Assembly: GCA_017439305.1 (NCBI GenBank)
Contig: JAFSJK010000049.1
Location: 1-55,388 of the forward strand
Source of the DNA: Bacteroidales bacterium
GTDB lineage: Bacteria; Bacteroidota; Bacteroidia; Bacteroidales; UBA932
Direction of reading: 5' to 3'
Length of the DNA stretch: 55,388 nucleotides
Shown here: piece by piece, positions 9,181-16,527 of the stretch
Layout of the letters: each line of letters begins with the position of its first letter
Position numbering within the stretch: position 1 is the first letter of the stretch
Program-made: the position numbers and the translations under genes
The notes under the pieces: generated by a model
Told to the model about the DNA's origin: nothing
Database searches by the model: none
What the model saw: only the letters and a program-made list of their open reading frames with translations

Positions 9181-10113
9181 ATGAAACCTACCCTTCTTGT
9201 ACTGGCAGCCGGTATGGGCAGCCGCTATGGCGGACTCAAGCAGATGGACGGCCTCGGCCCCCACGGAGAAACCATCATCGACTATTCCATCCACGACGCC
9301 GTGGAAGCCGGCTTCGGCAAGGTCGTCTACATCGTCCGGGATTATTTCAAGGCCGATATGGAAAAAGCGGTCCAGGCCAAGTACGCCGGGGTCAAGACTA
9401 TCGACGGAGAGCCCCTGGAGTTCGTCTTCGTGACGCAGGAGCTGGACAAGATTCCTGCCCGTTTCACCCTGAATCCCGAGCGTGTGAAGCCTTGGGGCAC
9501 CGCCCACGCCGTCCTGATGGCGAAGGACGTCATCCACGAGCCGTTCGCCGTCATCAACGGAGACGATTTCTACGGCAAGGAGTCCTTCCGCATCCTCGGC
9601 GACTGGTGCCGCGCCCACGCGGATACCAAGGGAAAGTACTGCATCATCGGCTTCGAACTGGACAACACCCTGTCCGAGAACGGCACCGTTTCCCGCGGCA
9701 TCTGCTTCTATGACAACACCGGCAACCTCACCGGCATCGCCGAGCACCTGAACATCGGGAAAGAGGCCGACGGCATCGTGTACGGTGACAATTCCGTGAA
9801 CGGCGAAAAGCACGTGGTCCTGGACGCCAAGGCCCTGTGCTCGATGAACATGTGGGGCTTCACTCCCGACTATTTCGAACTGAGCGAGGCTATTTTCGAC
9901 CAGTTCCTCGAGGCCAACATCAACGAGCCCAAGAAGGAATACTACATCCCCTACGCCGTGGACTGCATCATCAAGGAAGGCAAGGGCACCTGCGAGGTGC
10001 TTTCCACTCCGTCCCACTGGTTCGGCGTGACCTTCAAGGAGGACCGTCCGGGTGTCGTCGCCAAGTTCGCCTCCCTGGTGGAAGAGGGCGTCTATCCCAG
10101 CCCGCTGTATTGA
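9181..10113 (+). CDS. Sugar-phosphate nucleotidyltransferase family protein
   Basis: 310 residues, cytoplasmic. The N-terminal signature LAAGMGSRYGGLKQMDG is the nucleotide-binding loop of the NTP-transferase superfamily (GlmU, RmlA, GalU relatives), and FAVINGDDFYG carries the metal-binding Asp region. No left-handed beta-helix acyltransferase domain is present, so it is not a bifunctional GlmU. The substrate cannot be read from sequence. It is followed 1 nt later by a CPBP membrane protease gene, so the two are probably co-transcribed from the promoter at 9135. Confidence 0.8.
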   Translation: MKPTLLVLAAGMGSRYGGLKQMDGLGPHGETIIDYSIHDAVEAGFGKVVYIVRDYFKADMEKAVQAKYAGVKTIDGEPLEFVFVTQELDKIPARFTLNPERVKPWGTAHAVLMAKDVIHEPFAVINGDDFYGKESFRILGDWCRAHADTKGKYCIIGFELDNTLSENGTVSRGICFYDNTGNLTGIAEHLNIGKEADGIVYGDNSVNGEKHVVLDAKALCSMNMWGFTPDYFELSEAIFDQFLEANINEPKKEYYIPYAVDCIIKEGKGTCEVLSTPSHWFGVTFKEDRPGVVAKFASLVEEGVYPSPLY

Positions 10114-10114
10114 T

Positions 10115-11101
10115 ATGGAGCTCTTTGCACGCAAGGTCAACAGCTATGACCTCTACTCCGGCCACGCCTGGTACGTGCCCGGCGTGAAGGGCATGTTCGG
10201 CTTCATCGGCTGGTTCATCCTCGGTTCCCTCCTGGGCGGCATGGTCATGCTCGTCATGGGCCTGTTCATGTCCCCCCAGGCGGTTCAGGATTATTCGATG
10301 GTCGTCGTCTATCCCGTCCAGTTCCTCCCGGCCATGGTCTACGCGGCCAACCAGAGCCGCAAGAACATGATGTTCGATCCCGGTTATGTACTGGACAACA
10401 GGCACTCCGCCCCCTACAGTTTCGGTTTGCTCGTCCTCATCACCGTTGTGATGACGCTCGCCTCGATGTTCGCCTTCGACCTCCCGAACTACTGGAACAT
10501 GCAGCTGACCAACCGGTCCAGCCTCCTGTCGCGGTTCTATGAAGTCATCATGGAGACCATGAAGCAGATGACCGGCGGACCTTTCTGGTCCTCCTTCCTG
10601 GTGGTGGCCATCTTCGCCCCCATCTTCGAGGAGTGGCTGTGCCGGGGCATGGTACTCCGCGGCCTGCTGACGAAGATGAAGCCCGTATGGGCCATCGTCG
10701 TCTCCGCCGTGTTCTTCGCCGTGATCCACGGGAACCCCTGGCAGGCCCTGAACGCCTTCCTGCTCGGCATGGTGATGGGCTATGTCTACTTCAAGACCGG
10801 CTCCCTCATCCTGACGATGATCATCCACTTCGTGAACAACGGAACGGCGGTCATCGCCTCCAACATCGAGGCTTTCAAGGACATGGAAGACCTCTACTGG
10901 ATCGAAATCCTCGGAAAGCAGAACTACACGATCGTGTTCCTGGTGAGTTGCGTGATCCTCGCCGCCTGCCTCTGGGTCTTCTCCCGCATCAAGCTGGAGA
11001 ACCCCTGGGGCAACATCGACCGCATCCCGCCCGCCGATGAAATGGTGGCTCCCGCCGAAAAACCAGCGCCTTCCGAAGAACCGGTTTCTACCGAAGAATA
11101 A
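10115..11101 (+). CDS. CPBP (CAAX protease/bacteriocin-processing) family membrane metalloprotease
   Basis: 328 residues, starting at the ATG one base after the preceding stop; the longer frame would overlap the upstream gene. Multiple membrane helices are present. The CPBP motifs are in order: EEWLCRG at residue 172 (EExxxR-type), a His at 205 (FAVIHGN), and a His-Asn motif at 238 (HFVNN). Such proteins are intramembrane proteases related to type II CAAX prenyl endopeptidases; bacterial roles include bacteriocin immunity and processing. The C-terminal tail is rich in Pro/Glu. A hairpin with a T tract follows the stop. Confidence 0.88.
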   Translation: MELFARKVNSYDLYSGHAWYVPGVKGMFGFIGWFILGSLLGGMVMLVMGLFMSPQAVQDYSMVVVYPVQFLPAMVYAANQSRKNMMFDPGYVLDNRHSAPYSFGLLVLITVVMTLASMFAFDLPNYWNMQLTNRSSLLSRFYEVIMETMKQMTGGPFWSSFLVVAIFAPIFEEWLCRGMVLRGLLTKMKPVWAIVVSAVFFAVIHGNPWQALNAFLLGMVMGYVYFKTGSLILTMIIHFVNNGTAVIASNIEAFKDMEDLYWIEILGKQNYTIVFLVSCVILAACLWVFSRIKLENPWGNIDRIPPADEMVAPAEKPAPSEEPVSTEE

Positions 11102-11948
11102 TAGTTTCGCAAACCCTTTCCGCTTCGGAGAGGGTTTCTTTTTTGCCTACGTCCACCATCGTGAAATCCGGTGGAACGGCGGCATATATGGGATAGTCGG
11201 CGCAAGCCTTCAGATAGAAGTCCGTGATGGAGAAACGCTCGCCGAACCCGAGCTTGTCGAAAGCCTCGAAGATGGCCGGAGAGATAAGATGGATGCCGGC
11301 GAATGCGAGCTTGCGGCATTTCGACGGGTCGATATCCCCGTATGGGCTCCGGACCTCCCCGGTCGCGAGATTCGTCCAGCCCTTTAACCGGCCGTCTTCG
11401 TCGAACAGGAAATACCGCTGCGTCTTCCGCTCGCTCACCACCAACGTCGCCAGCGCTCCTTCCCGGTGCTGCTCCCGTAACCAATTGAGGTCCAGGTTAC
11501 TGACGATGTCCACGTTATGCACGAGAAAGGACTCAGCCCGGAGGATGGGGTGCTCTTCCAGAACCGTCGCTACGCGACCCCTCCCACAAGTGGGCCCCTC
11601 CCTCTTATGATGCCGAGGGTGGCACAGGTTCTGGAAGAGCACCCCATCCTCCGAGCCCAGGAGATACGGGCGTGCATAGCGGATGCCTCCCCCCGTCTCA
11701 CGGAGGAAGTCGCGTTCGTCGGAGACGGCGATGCGGGCACCGAAGTCGTTGGAGCGGAGATAGTCGGTAATCTGGTCCGGGAAGTGATGGACATTGACGA
11801 CGATGTCGTCGTAGCCAGCTGCCACGAGCTTGGTGATGACGTGGTACAAAAGTGGCTGCCCGCAAACAGGCACCAGGGCTTTGGGCATCGTGTCCGTCAG
11901 AGGTTTCAGGCGGGTCCCCAGCCCCGCGGCAAAGATCATCGCTTTCAT
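11088..11948 (-). CDS. MurU-like NTP-transferase carrying an in-frame palindromic insert
   Basis: 286 residues from the ATG at 11948, which overlaps the upstream kinase stop (ATGA). The N-terminus FAAGLGTRLKPLTD is the nucleotide-binding loop; LRETGGGI and LVHNVDIVSNLDL complete an NTP-transferase fold close to MurU/mannose-1-phosphate guanylyltransferase. Paired with an APH-type kinase, this recalls AmgK-MurU, in which MurNAc is phosphorylated at C1 and coupled to UDP; that role is inference. Between residues about 104 and 143 the sequence departs from the family: this stretch is encoded by the palindromic element at 11539-11653. The insert sits just before the conserved VHNVD strand, keeps the frame and adds about 40 residues. 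Whether the protein is active is unknown. Confidence 0.82.
   Translation of the reverse strand: MKAMIFAAGLGTRLKPLTDTMPKALVPVCGQPLLYHVITKLVAAGYDDIVVNVHHFPDQITDYLRSNDFGARIAVSDERDFLRETGGGIRYARPYLLGSEDGVLFQNLCHPRHHKREGPTCGRGRVATVLEEHPILRAESFLVHNVDIVSNLDLNWLREQHREGALATLVVSERKTQRYFLFDEDGRLKGWTNLATGEVRSPYGDIDPSKCRKLAFAGIHLISPAIFEAFDKLGFGERFSITDFYLKACADYPIYAAVPPDFTMVDVGKKETLSEAERVCETIILR
11111..11145 (+). terminator. Rho-independent terminator after CPBP protease gene
   Basis: The stem AAACCCT (11111-11117) pairs with AGGGTTT (11131-11137), with a possible inner CCG/CGG pair, and is followed by CTTTTTTG. It lies inside the 3' coding end of the convergent nucleotidyltransferase gene, because the two genes overlap by 14 nt. 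Confidence 0.65.
11539..11653. repeat. Palindromic element, copy 1, inside the MurU-like gene
   Basis: Perfect 27-bp inverted arms (11539-11565 and 11627-11653) enclose a 61-bp core. The core has two smaller hairpins: GTCGC-TAC-GCGAC and CCCAC-AA-GTGGG. The reverse complement of the core begins TGTGCCACCCTCGGC and continues with AGAGGGAGGGGCCC, matching copy 2 at 12358-12486 almost base for base. The 5-nt string AGCCC flanks both ends (11535-11539, 11654-11658), possibly a target duplication. The element contains no stop codon in the gene frame. Confidence 0.88.
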
Positions 11949-13468
11949 AGCCATTGCTCGATGCCGCGTTCACGGTGGATGAGATGGATTCTTACCGGAT
12001 ATTTCCCGACAAGATGCTCCGCGAGGTGCTGGGCGCTGTAGGCGGAGCGGTGCTGGCCGCCGGTGCAGCCGAAACTGACCTGCAGGTGGGTGAAACCGCG
12101 CTCGAGAAAGCGCTCCACGTGCGCATCGACCAGGGCATAGACGTGGTCCAGGAAGCGGAGGATCTCACCGTCCTGCTCCAGGAACTCGATCACAGGTGCA
12201 TCCAGACCGGTCAATTGCTTGAACCGCTCATACTTCCCCGGATTATGCACGCTCCGGCAATCAAACACATACCCTCCCCCGTTTCCGGATGTATCCTCAG
12301 GAATTCCCTTTCTGAAAGAAAAACTGTAAATGGTGACTGTCAAGGCGGAGCTTGAGTCGGAGGGTGTGTTATTTCCTGAACCTGTGGCCACCCTCGGCTG
12401 CATTAGAGGGAGGGGCCCGCCGCTTGCGGTGGGAGGGACGGAGCAATCTCCGATTGCGGAGGGTTTGGAAAAGAATACCCCCTCCGGAGAAAGATCGCCC
12501 CCGCAAAGCTTGGCGAGAACTTCACTGAGGTAGGGATAGCCATTGAACGGCAGAAGGGACTTGACAATCGCGAGGGCCGGGGGGATGCTGGAAGAGAAGG
12601 ATTTGTTGCCCTCCCAGAGGCCGCGGTAGCCGTAGCAGCCGAGGACTTGGAGCATCCGGAAAAGGATGAAGAGGCGGAGGCGTTCCCGGAAGTGAGCTTC
12701 GTCAACCGGTCCATAGGCGCGAAGGGCGTCCAGGTACACCTGAAGCAGTTCTTCGCGAAGAGCCTCCGGATAACGGGCACGGGCCTGCCAGAGGAAGGAG
12801 GCCACGTCGTAATACACCGGACCGCGACGGCCGCCCTGGAAGTCGATAAAGTACGGTTCTCCGCCCACCAGCATCACGTTGCGGGCATTGAAATCCCGGT
12901 AAAGGAAGGTGTCGGAATCCTCGGCCAGCAGGTCGGTGCGGAAGCGGTCAAAGTCATCCTGCAGGAGGACCTCATTAAATTCCAGTCCGCTGAGTTTCAG
13001 GAAGTCGTATTTGAAATAGTTCAGGTCGAAATCAATCATCCGCGCATCGAAGGAAGGCTGCGGATAACACACGGAGAAGTCCAGTCCGCGTGCGCCCTCG
13101 ACCTGGATCTTCGGGAGGGCGGCGAGGGTCTTGCGAAGAAGCGAGATCTCGTCAGCATGATAGTTGCCCGAGGCCCGCCCGGCGGCCAATGCATCGTAAA
13201 GGACGGTCGTTCCCAGGTCCTCCTGCAGATAACAGAGGCCGTCTTCCGCCACGACCTTCGGGACATTGATTCCCTTGGCGGCAAAGTGACGGTCGATGGT
13301 AAGGAAAGCACGGTTTTCGTCAGCATCGGTACCCTCCACACCGATCAGGGTCCGTCCGTCGGCTCCCGTCAGGCGGAAATACCGCCGGTGCGATGCCGAC
13401 CCGGTGAGCGCCACGCTGGAAACGGGCGCCGCCCCGGTATATTGTTCAAACAAGGATTCCAGTGACAT
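11945..13468 (-). CDS. APH-family kinase fused to RapZ C-terminal domain, with in-frame palindromic insert
   Basis: 507 residues. ATG at 13468 is chosen; the longer frame begins only with TTG. Residues about 1-320 are an aminoglycoside-phosphotransferase-type kinase (YRDFNARNVML catalytic loop; YFIDFQGGRRG metal loop), the fold also used by the MurNAc/GlcNAc kinase AmgK. Residues about 375-507 match the RapZ C-terminal domain (GGGYVFDCR, FGCTGGQHRSAY), which in Escherichia coli RapZ senses glucosamine-6-phosphate. The linker between them (about 330-375) is encoded by a palindromic element. Two-domain kinase-RapZ proteins are, to my recollection, normal in Bacteroidota; the insert is not. It overlaps the downstream MurU-like gene by 4 nt. 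A role in amino-sugar recycling is plausible but inferred. Confidence 0.82.
   Translation of the reverse strand: MSLESLFEQYTGAAPVSSVALTGSASHRRYFRLTGADGRTLIGVEGTDADENRAFLTIDRHFAAKGINVPKVVAEDGLCYLQEDLGTTVLYDALAAGRASGNYHADEISLLRKTLAALPKIQVEGARGLDFSVCYPQPSFDARMIDFDLNYFKYDFLKLSGLEFNEVLLQDDFDRFRTDLLAEDSDTFLYRDFNARNVMLVGGEPYFIDFQGGRRGPVYYDVASFLWQARARYPEALREELLQVYLDALRAYGPVDEAHFRERLRLFILFRMLQVLGCYGYRGLWEGNKSFSSSIPPALAIVKSLLPFNGYPYLSEVLAKLCGGDLSPEGVFFSKPSAIGDCSVPPTASGGPLPLMQPRVATGSGNNTPSDSSSALTVTIYSFSFRKGIPEDTSGNGGGYVFDCRSVHNPGKYERFKQLTGLDAPVIEFLEQDGEILRFLDHVYALVDAHVERFLERGFTHLQVSFGCTGGQHRSAYSAQHLAEHLVGKYPVRIHLIHRERGIEQWL
12358..12486. repeat. Palindromic element, copy 2, inside the kinase-RapZ gene
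   Basis: Inverted 25-bp arms (12358-12382, 12462-12486) match at 19 of 25 positions, less perfectly than copy 1. The core starts TGTGGCCACCCTCGGC and shares AGAGGGAGGGGCCC with copy 1 in the opposite orientation relative to the host gene. Two inner hairpins occur at equivalent places but with different bases: CCCGCCGC-TT-GCGGTGGG and GCAATC-TCC-GATTGC. The element length is 129 bp (43 codons). It lies exactly in the interdomain linker and leaves the frame open. Confidence 0.85.
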
Positions 13469-13474
13469 ATCGTA

Positions 13475-13482
13475 CAAAATTA
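13475..13482 (-). promoter_or_regulatory. Possible promoter -7 element for the kinase-RapZ gene
   Basis: On the minus strand this reads TAATTTTG, matching TAnnTTTG. A start near 13469 would leave virtually no leader before the ATG at 13468. It faces the divergent element at 13491-13498. Confidence 0.4.
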
Positions 13483-13490
13483 ATTATTCT

Positions 13491-13498
13491 TATCTTTG
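13491..13498 (+). promoter_or_regulatory. Promoter -7 element for the phytase-like lipoprotein gene
   Basis: TATCTTTG is an exact TAnnTTTG match. It puts the transcript start near 13505, downstream of the first possible ATG/frame start at 13496, and so favours translation from 13514. Confidence 0.6.
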
Positions 13499-13513
13499 CA
13501 AGCAAATGACGGT

Positions 13514-14929
13514 ATGATGAAAAGGATCCTGTTCAGCGTGTTGTCCGCCGCCTTGGCGGCCATCGGTTGCAAAGCGCAGCCGCAGCAAACGGTATACGAG
13601 CCTGTCCGGTTCGAGGACGGGACACCCGTGAGCGGCGATTCTGAGGCCGACGCCCTGTTCGCGCAGGACCGGTTCCTGACGGATACGACCGTTACGGAGA
13701 AGGGAGATACAATCTTCACCGTCCGGCATGCCAGCGCATTCGTGCACATGCAGCTGGAAGGATTGCCCGCGGATGCGGGCATCGAACGGATCAGCCTGAT
13801 TCCAACGGAGGGAGACATCACCGAGATATCCGTCGTCCCGGAATCGGGAACGCTCTCCTGGTGGATGATGAAGGGGCCGGGAAATCTCCCGGCGGCAGCT
13901 GTCGTTGCGCAGGCTCCGGACGGACGCATCTGGTCGGTTCGACTGCAAGCCATTGACCTGCAGCCAGGTACGGCATATCAAAGGACCGGGGCTTTCCTTT
14001 CTCCCGAAGCTCCTGCTTGCGACCTGAGGGCAACACCCCTGGCGGCCACGCTGCTGGACATCGACCCCGGCGAGTATTCCGGCATCACCTGGCTCGGCGG
14101 AAGTCAGTTCGTGGTCGTGGATGACAACCTGAAGGGAGGAGGAATCATCCGGTTTTCCATTCCCATCGACCAGAACGGGATCATCGGCACGGTCCGGAAG
14201 CAGGTCGCACCCGGAACGGAAGCTGCGGAAGGAAAGAAGCGGGACACGGAGGGTGTCGCCTTCGTTCCCTCGCAGAGCCTGCTGTATGTCACCTCCGAAA
14301 AGCACCAGGAAATCCGCGGCTATGACCTGAACGGGGACGATGCCGGTATGGCGCTGGCCATCCCGGAGGACCTGAAAGGAATCGAGAACAACCGGGGCTT
14401 CGAAGCCCTCACCTACAATGAGGCGACCGGACTGTTCTGGACCACGACGGAAGCTCCCTTGAAGAAAGACACTTTCCTCCCCCGCATCCTTCGCCTCCAG
14501 GGTTTCGACCGGGAAGGGAAGCCGGCCGGACGTTTCTTCTATCAAACCGGTGAACCGGCTCAAACCAGCGAGAATACAGTCGCATACGTGTTCGGTGTCC
14601 CGACCCTCGCAGCCCTGGACGACGGCCGCCTGCTCGTCCTGGAGCGGGAAGTCTACGTGCCCAAGGGAAGCCTGTGGGAAAAACTGCAGGGGGCTTTCAC
14701 GGACATCCATATCTATCTGGTTGATCCGGTCCACGACACGGCCGGCATCCTTCGCAAGTCCCTGCTGTGCTCCTTCACCACCGGTGCATTGAACCTCGCC
14801 AACTTCGAGGGAATGTGCCTCGGCCCCACCCTTCCGGACGGAAGCCGTTGTCTCGTACTCATCGCCGACTCCCAGAAGGGGTCCGGCGGTCTGACGAGCG
14901 AGTATGCAAAGGTCATCCTGCTGCAGTAA
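13514..14929 (+). CDS. Lipoprotein with esterase-like/phytase-like beta-propeller domain
   Basis: 471 residues from the ATG at 13514 (MMKRILF); an earlier in-frame ATG at 13496 would precede the predicted transcript start. The signal peptide ends at a Cys (AAIGC), so the product is a predicted lipoprotein. An N-terminal region (about 25-165) has no family I recognise. From about residue 175 the sequence matches the esterase-like activity of phytase domain, a beta-propeller: YSGITWLGGSQFVVVDDN, TEGVAFVPSQSLLYV, RGFEALTYNEATGLFW and NFEGMCLGP. Members have been linked to phosphate ester or phytate hydrolysis, but secure activity data for such Bacteroidota proteins are not known to me. Divergent from the kinase-RapZ gene. 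Confidence 0.75.
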   Translation: MMKRILFSVLSAALAAIGCKAQPQQTVYEPVRFEDGTPVSGDSEADALFAQDRFLTDTTVTEKGDTIFTVRHASAFVHMQLEGLPADAGIERISLIPTEGDITEISVVPESGTLSWWMMKGPGNLPAAAVVAQAPDGRIWSVRLQAIDLQPGTAYQRTGAFLSPEAPACDLRATPLAATLLDIDPGEYSGITWLGGSQFVVVDDNLKGGGIIRFSIPIDQNGIIGTVRKQVAPGTEAAEGKKRDTEGVAFVPSQSLLYVTSEKHQEIRGYDLNGDDAGMALAIPEDLKGIENNRGFEALTYNEATGLFWTTTEAPLKKDTFLPRILRLQGFDREGKPAGRFFYQTGEPAQTSENTVAYVFGVPTLAALDDGRLLVLEREVYVPKGSLWEKLQGAFTDIHIYLVDPVHDTAGILRKSLLCSFTTGALNLANFEGMCLGPTLPDGSRCLVLIADSQKGSGGLTSEYAKVILLQ

Positions 14930-14967
14930 AAAACGGCCTCTGCCGCACATCCTTCCGTATTTTTCGT

Positions 14968-14975
14968 TATATTTG
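14968..14975 (+). promoter_or_regulatory. Promoter -7 element for the pncB operon
   Basis: TATATTTG fits TAnnTTTG exactly. The expected start near 14982 lies after an in-frame ATG at 14977, so translation should begin at 15016, leaving a leader of about 34 nt. Confidence 0.6.
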
Positions 14976-15015
14976 TATGTTTACCCCCGATGGGCACACT
15001 ACAAACTATAACGAC

Positions 15016-16524
15016 ATGGACAAACTCAACACTGCCTACTGTTCCGACAAGTACCAGTACACGATGGGAAAGTCGTACCTGGAATGCGGAAAGGACAAGG
15101 AAATCGCCACGTTCAACCTCTTCTACCGGAAGGCTCCGGAGAACAACAACTGGGCCGTCGTCAGCGGCACGGAGGAAATCATCCAGATGGTCCAGAAACT
15201 GGGCACCGAGCCGGAGGAGTTCTATGAGAAATTCCTCCCCGGCGATGACTACAAGGAATTCCGCAAGTACTTGAGCACCATGAAGTTTACCGGCGCCGTG
15301 TACTGCATGCGCGAGGGCGAGATCGCCTTCCCTACGCAGCCCATCGTCACCGTCGTTGCCCCCATGATCGAGGCCCAGGTCCTGGAGACCCCGATGCTGT
15401 GCATCCTCAACCACCAGATGGCCGTGGCCACCAAGGCCTCCCGCGTATGCCGGGCCACCGACCGTCCCGTCTCCGAGTTCGGTTCCCGCCGAGCCCACGG
15501 TCCCTGGGCGGCGGTTTACGGTGGAAAGGCCGCCCAGATTGCCGGCTGTGCCAGTTCCTCCAACATCCTTACCGGCGCCTTCAACGGCGTCCCTTCCACG
15601 GGAACGATGGCGCACAGTTTCGTGACGGCCTATGGCAGCACGGTCCAAGGCGAGTACGAAGCCTTCTGCGACTATATCCGGACGCACCGGGGCGAAAACA
15701 TCATCCTCCTGATCGACACATACGACACCCTTAAGTGCGGCGTCAAGAACGCCATCCGCGCTTTCCGTGACTGTGGCATCTCCGACGGCTACGGCCCCGG
15801 CTACGGCGTCCGTTTGGACAGCGGCGACCTCGCCTATCTGTCCCAGGAAGTGCGCCGCATCCTGGACGCCCACGGAATGACCCGCTGCAAGATCTTCGCG
15901 ACCAACAGCCTGGACGAGTACCTGATCACCGACCTGGAGCGCCAGGGCGCCTGCATCGACAGTTACGGTGTGGGCGACGCCATCGCCACCTCCAAGGCCG
16001 CCCCCTGCTTCGGCAACGTTTACAAACTGGTCCAGATCGGCGACAAGCCGGTCCTGAAGCGTTCCGAGGACAAGATCAAGCTCATCAACCCGGGTTTCCA
16101 GATCACCTGGCGCATCAGTGCCCTGGATTCCTCCAAGGGCAACAAGATCGACGGCTACGTGTTCAAGGCCGATGTCACCTGCCTCCGCGGCGACAAGATG
16201 GACCTTGCCATCCAGAAGGGCGAGACCATCACGGTCCGTGACGAATACGACTCTTTCAAATACAAGACCTTCGAGGCTGGCACTTACGAGGCCCGTCCGC
16301 TCCAGCACCAGGCCATCGCGAACGGCAAGCGCGTATGCCCGCAGCACACCCTGATGCAGAAAAAGGCTTTCTTCAAGGACAACCTCCACCACTTCTCGCC
16401 CGCGGAGACCCGCCTGATCAATCCGCACTTCTACAAGGTGGACATCTCCGACGACCTCTACGACACCAAGATGCGCCTGATCGACGACTTGGTGAAACAG
16501 ATCCAGCAATTCGAGATCGATTAA
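15016..16524 (+). CDS. pncB: Nicotinate phosphoribosyltransferase
   Basis: 502 residues from ATG 15016 (MDKLNTAYCSDKYQYTM). The enzyme converts nicotinate and PRPP to nicotinate mononucleotide in the Preiss-Handler branch of NAD salvage. Family hallmarks are the N-terminal DKYQYTM, EFGSRRAHG (active-site loop with the His that is phosphorylated in this family), SNILTGAFNGVPSTGTMAHS, and the phosphoribosyl-binding GVRLDSGDL. The frame extends upstream to 14767 inside the previous gene; a promoter element at 14968 and the domain boundary rule that out. The next gene is pncA, 3 nt away, giving a two-step nicotinamide salvage operon. Confidence 0.94.
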   Translation: MDKLNTAYCSDKYQYTMGKSYLECGKDKEIATFNLFYRKAPENNNWAVVSGTEEIIQMVQKLGTEPEEFYEKFLPGDDYKEFRKYLSTMKFTGAVYCMREGEIAFPTQPIVTVVAPMIEAQVLETPMLCILNHQMAVATKASRVCRATDRPVSEFGSRRAHGPWAAVYGGKAAQIAGCASSSNILTGAFNGVPSTGTMAHSFVTAYGSTVQGEYEAFCDYIRTHRGENIILLIDTYDTLKCGVKNAIRAFRDCGISDGYGPGYGVRLDSGDLAYLSQEVRRILDAHGMTRCKIFATNSLDEYLITDLERQGACIDSYGVGDAIATSKAAPCFGNVYKLVQIGDKPVLKRSEDKIKLINPGFQITWRISALDSSKGNKIDGYVFKADVTCLRGDKMDLAIQKGETITVRDEYDSFKYKTFEAGTYEARPLQHQAIANGKRVCPQHTLMQKKAFFKDNLHHFSPAETRLINPHFYKVDISDDLYDTKMRLIDDLVKQIQQFEID

Positions 16525-16527
16525 GAC

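Noticed and set aside
11539-12486. Palindromic elements as transcription terminators or a CRISPR array
   Set aside because: They lie within coding regions with no T tract suited to the gene direction, occur as only two inverted copies, and have no spacer-repeat periodicity.
11088-13468. Interpretation of the odd segments in the MurU-like and kinase-RapZ proteins as frameshifts or assembly errors
   Set aside because: Both frames resume the family sequence after the segment without shift, and both segments are bounded by inverted arms of the same element.
14930-14946. Terminator after the phytase-like lipoprotein gene
   Set aside because: Only a 4-bp CGGC/GCCG stem is possible and no T tract follows on the plus strand.
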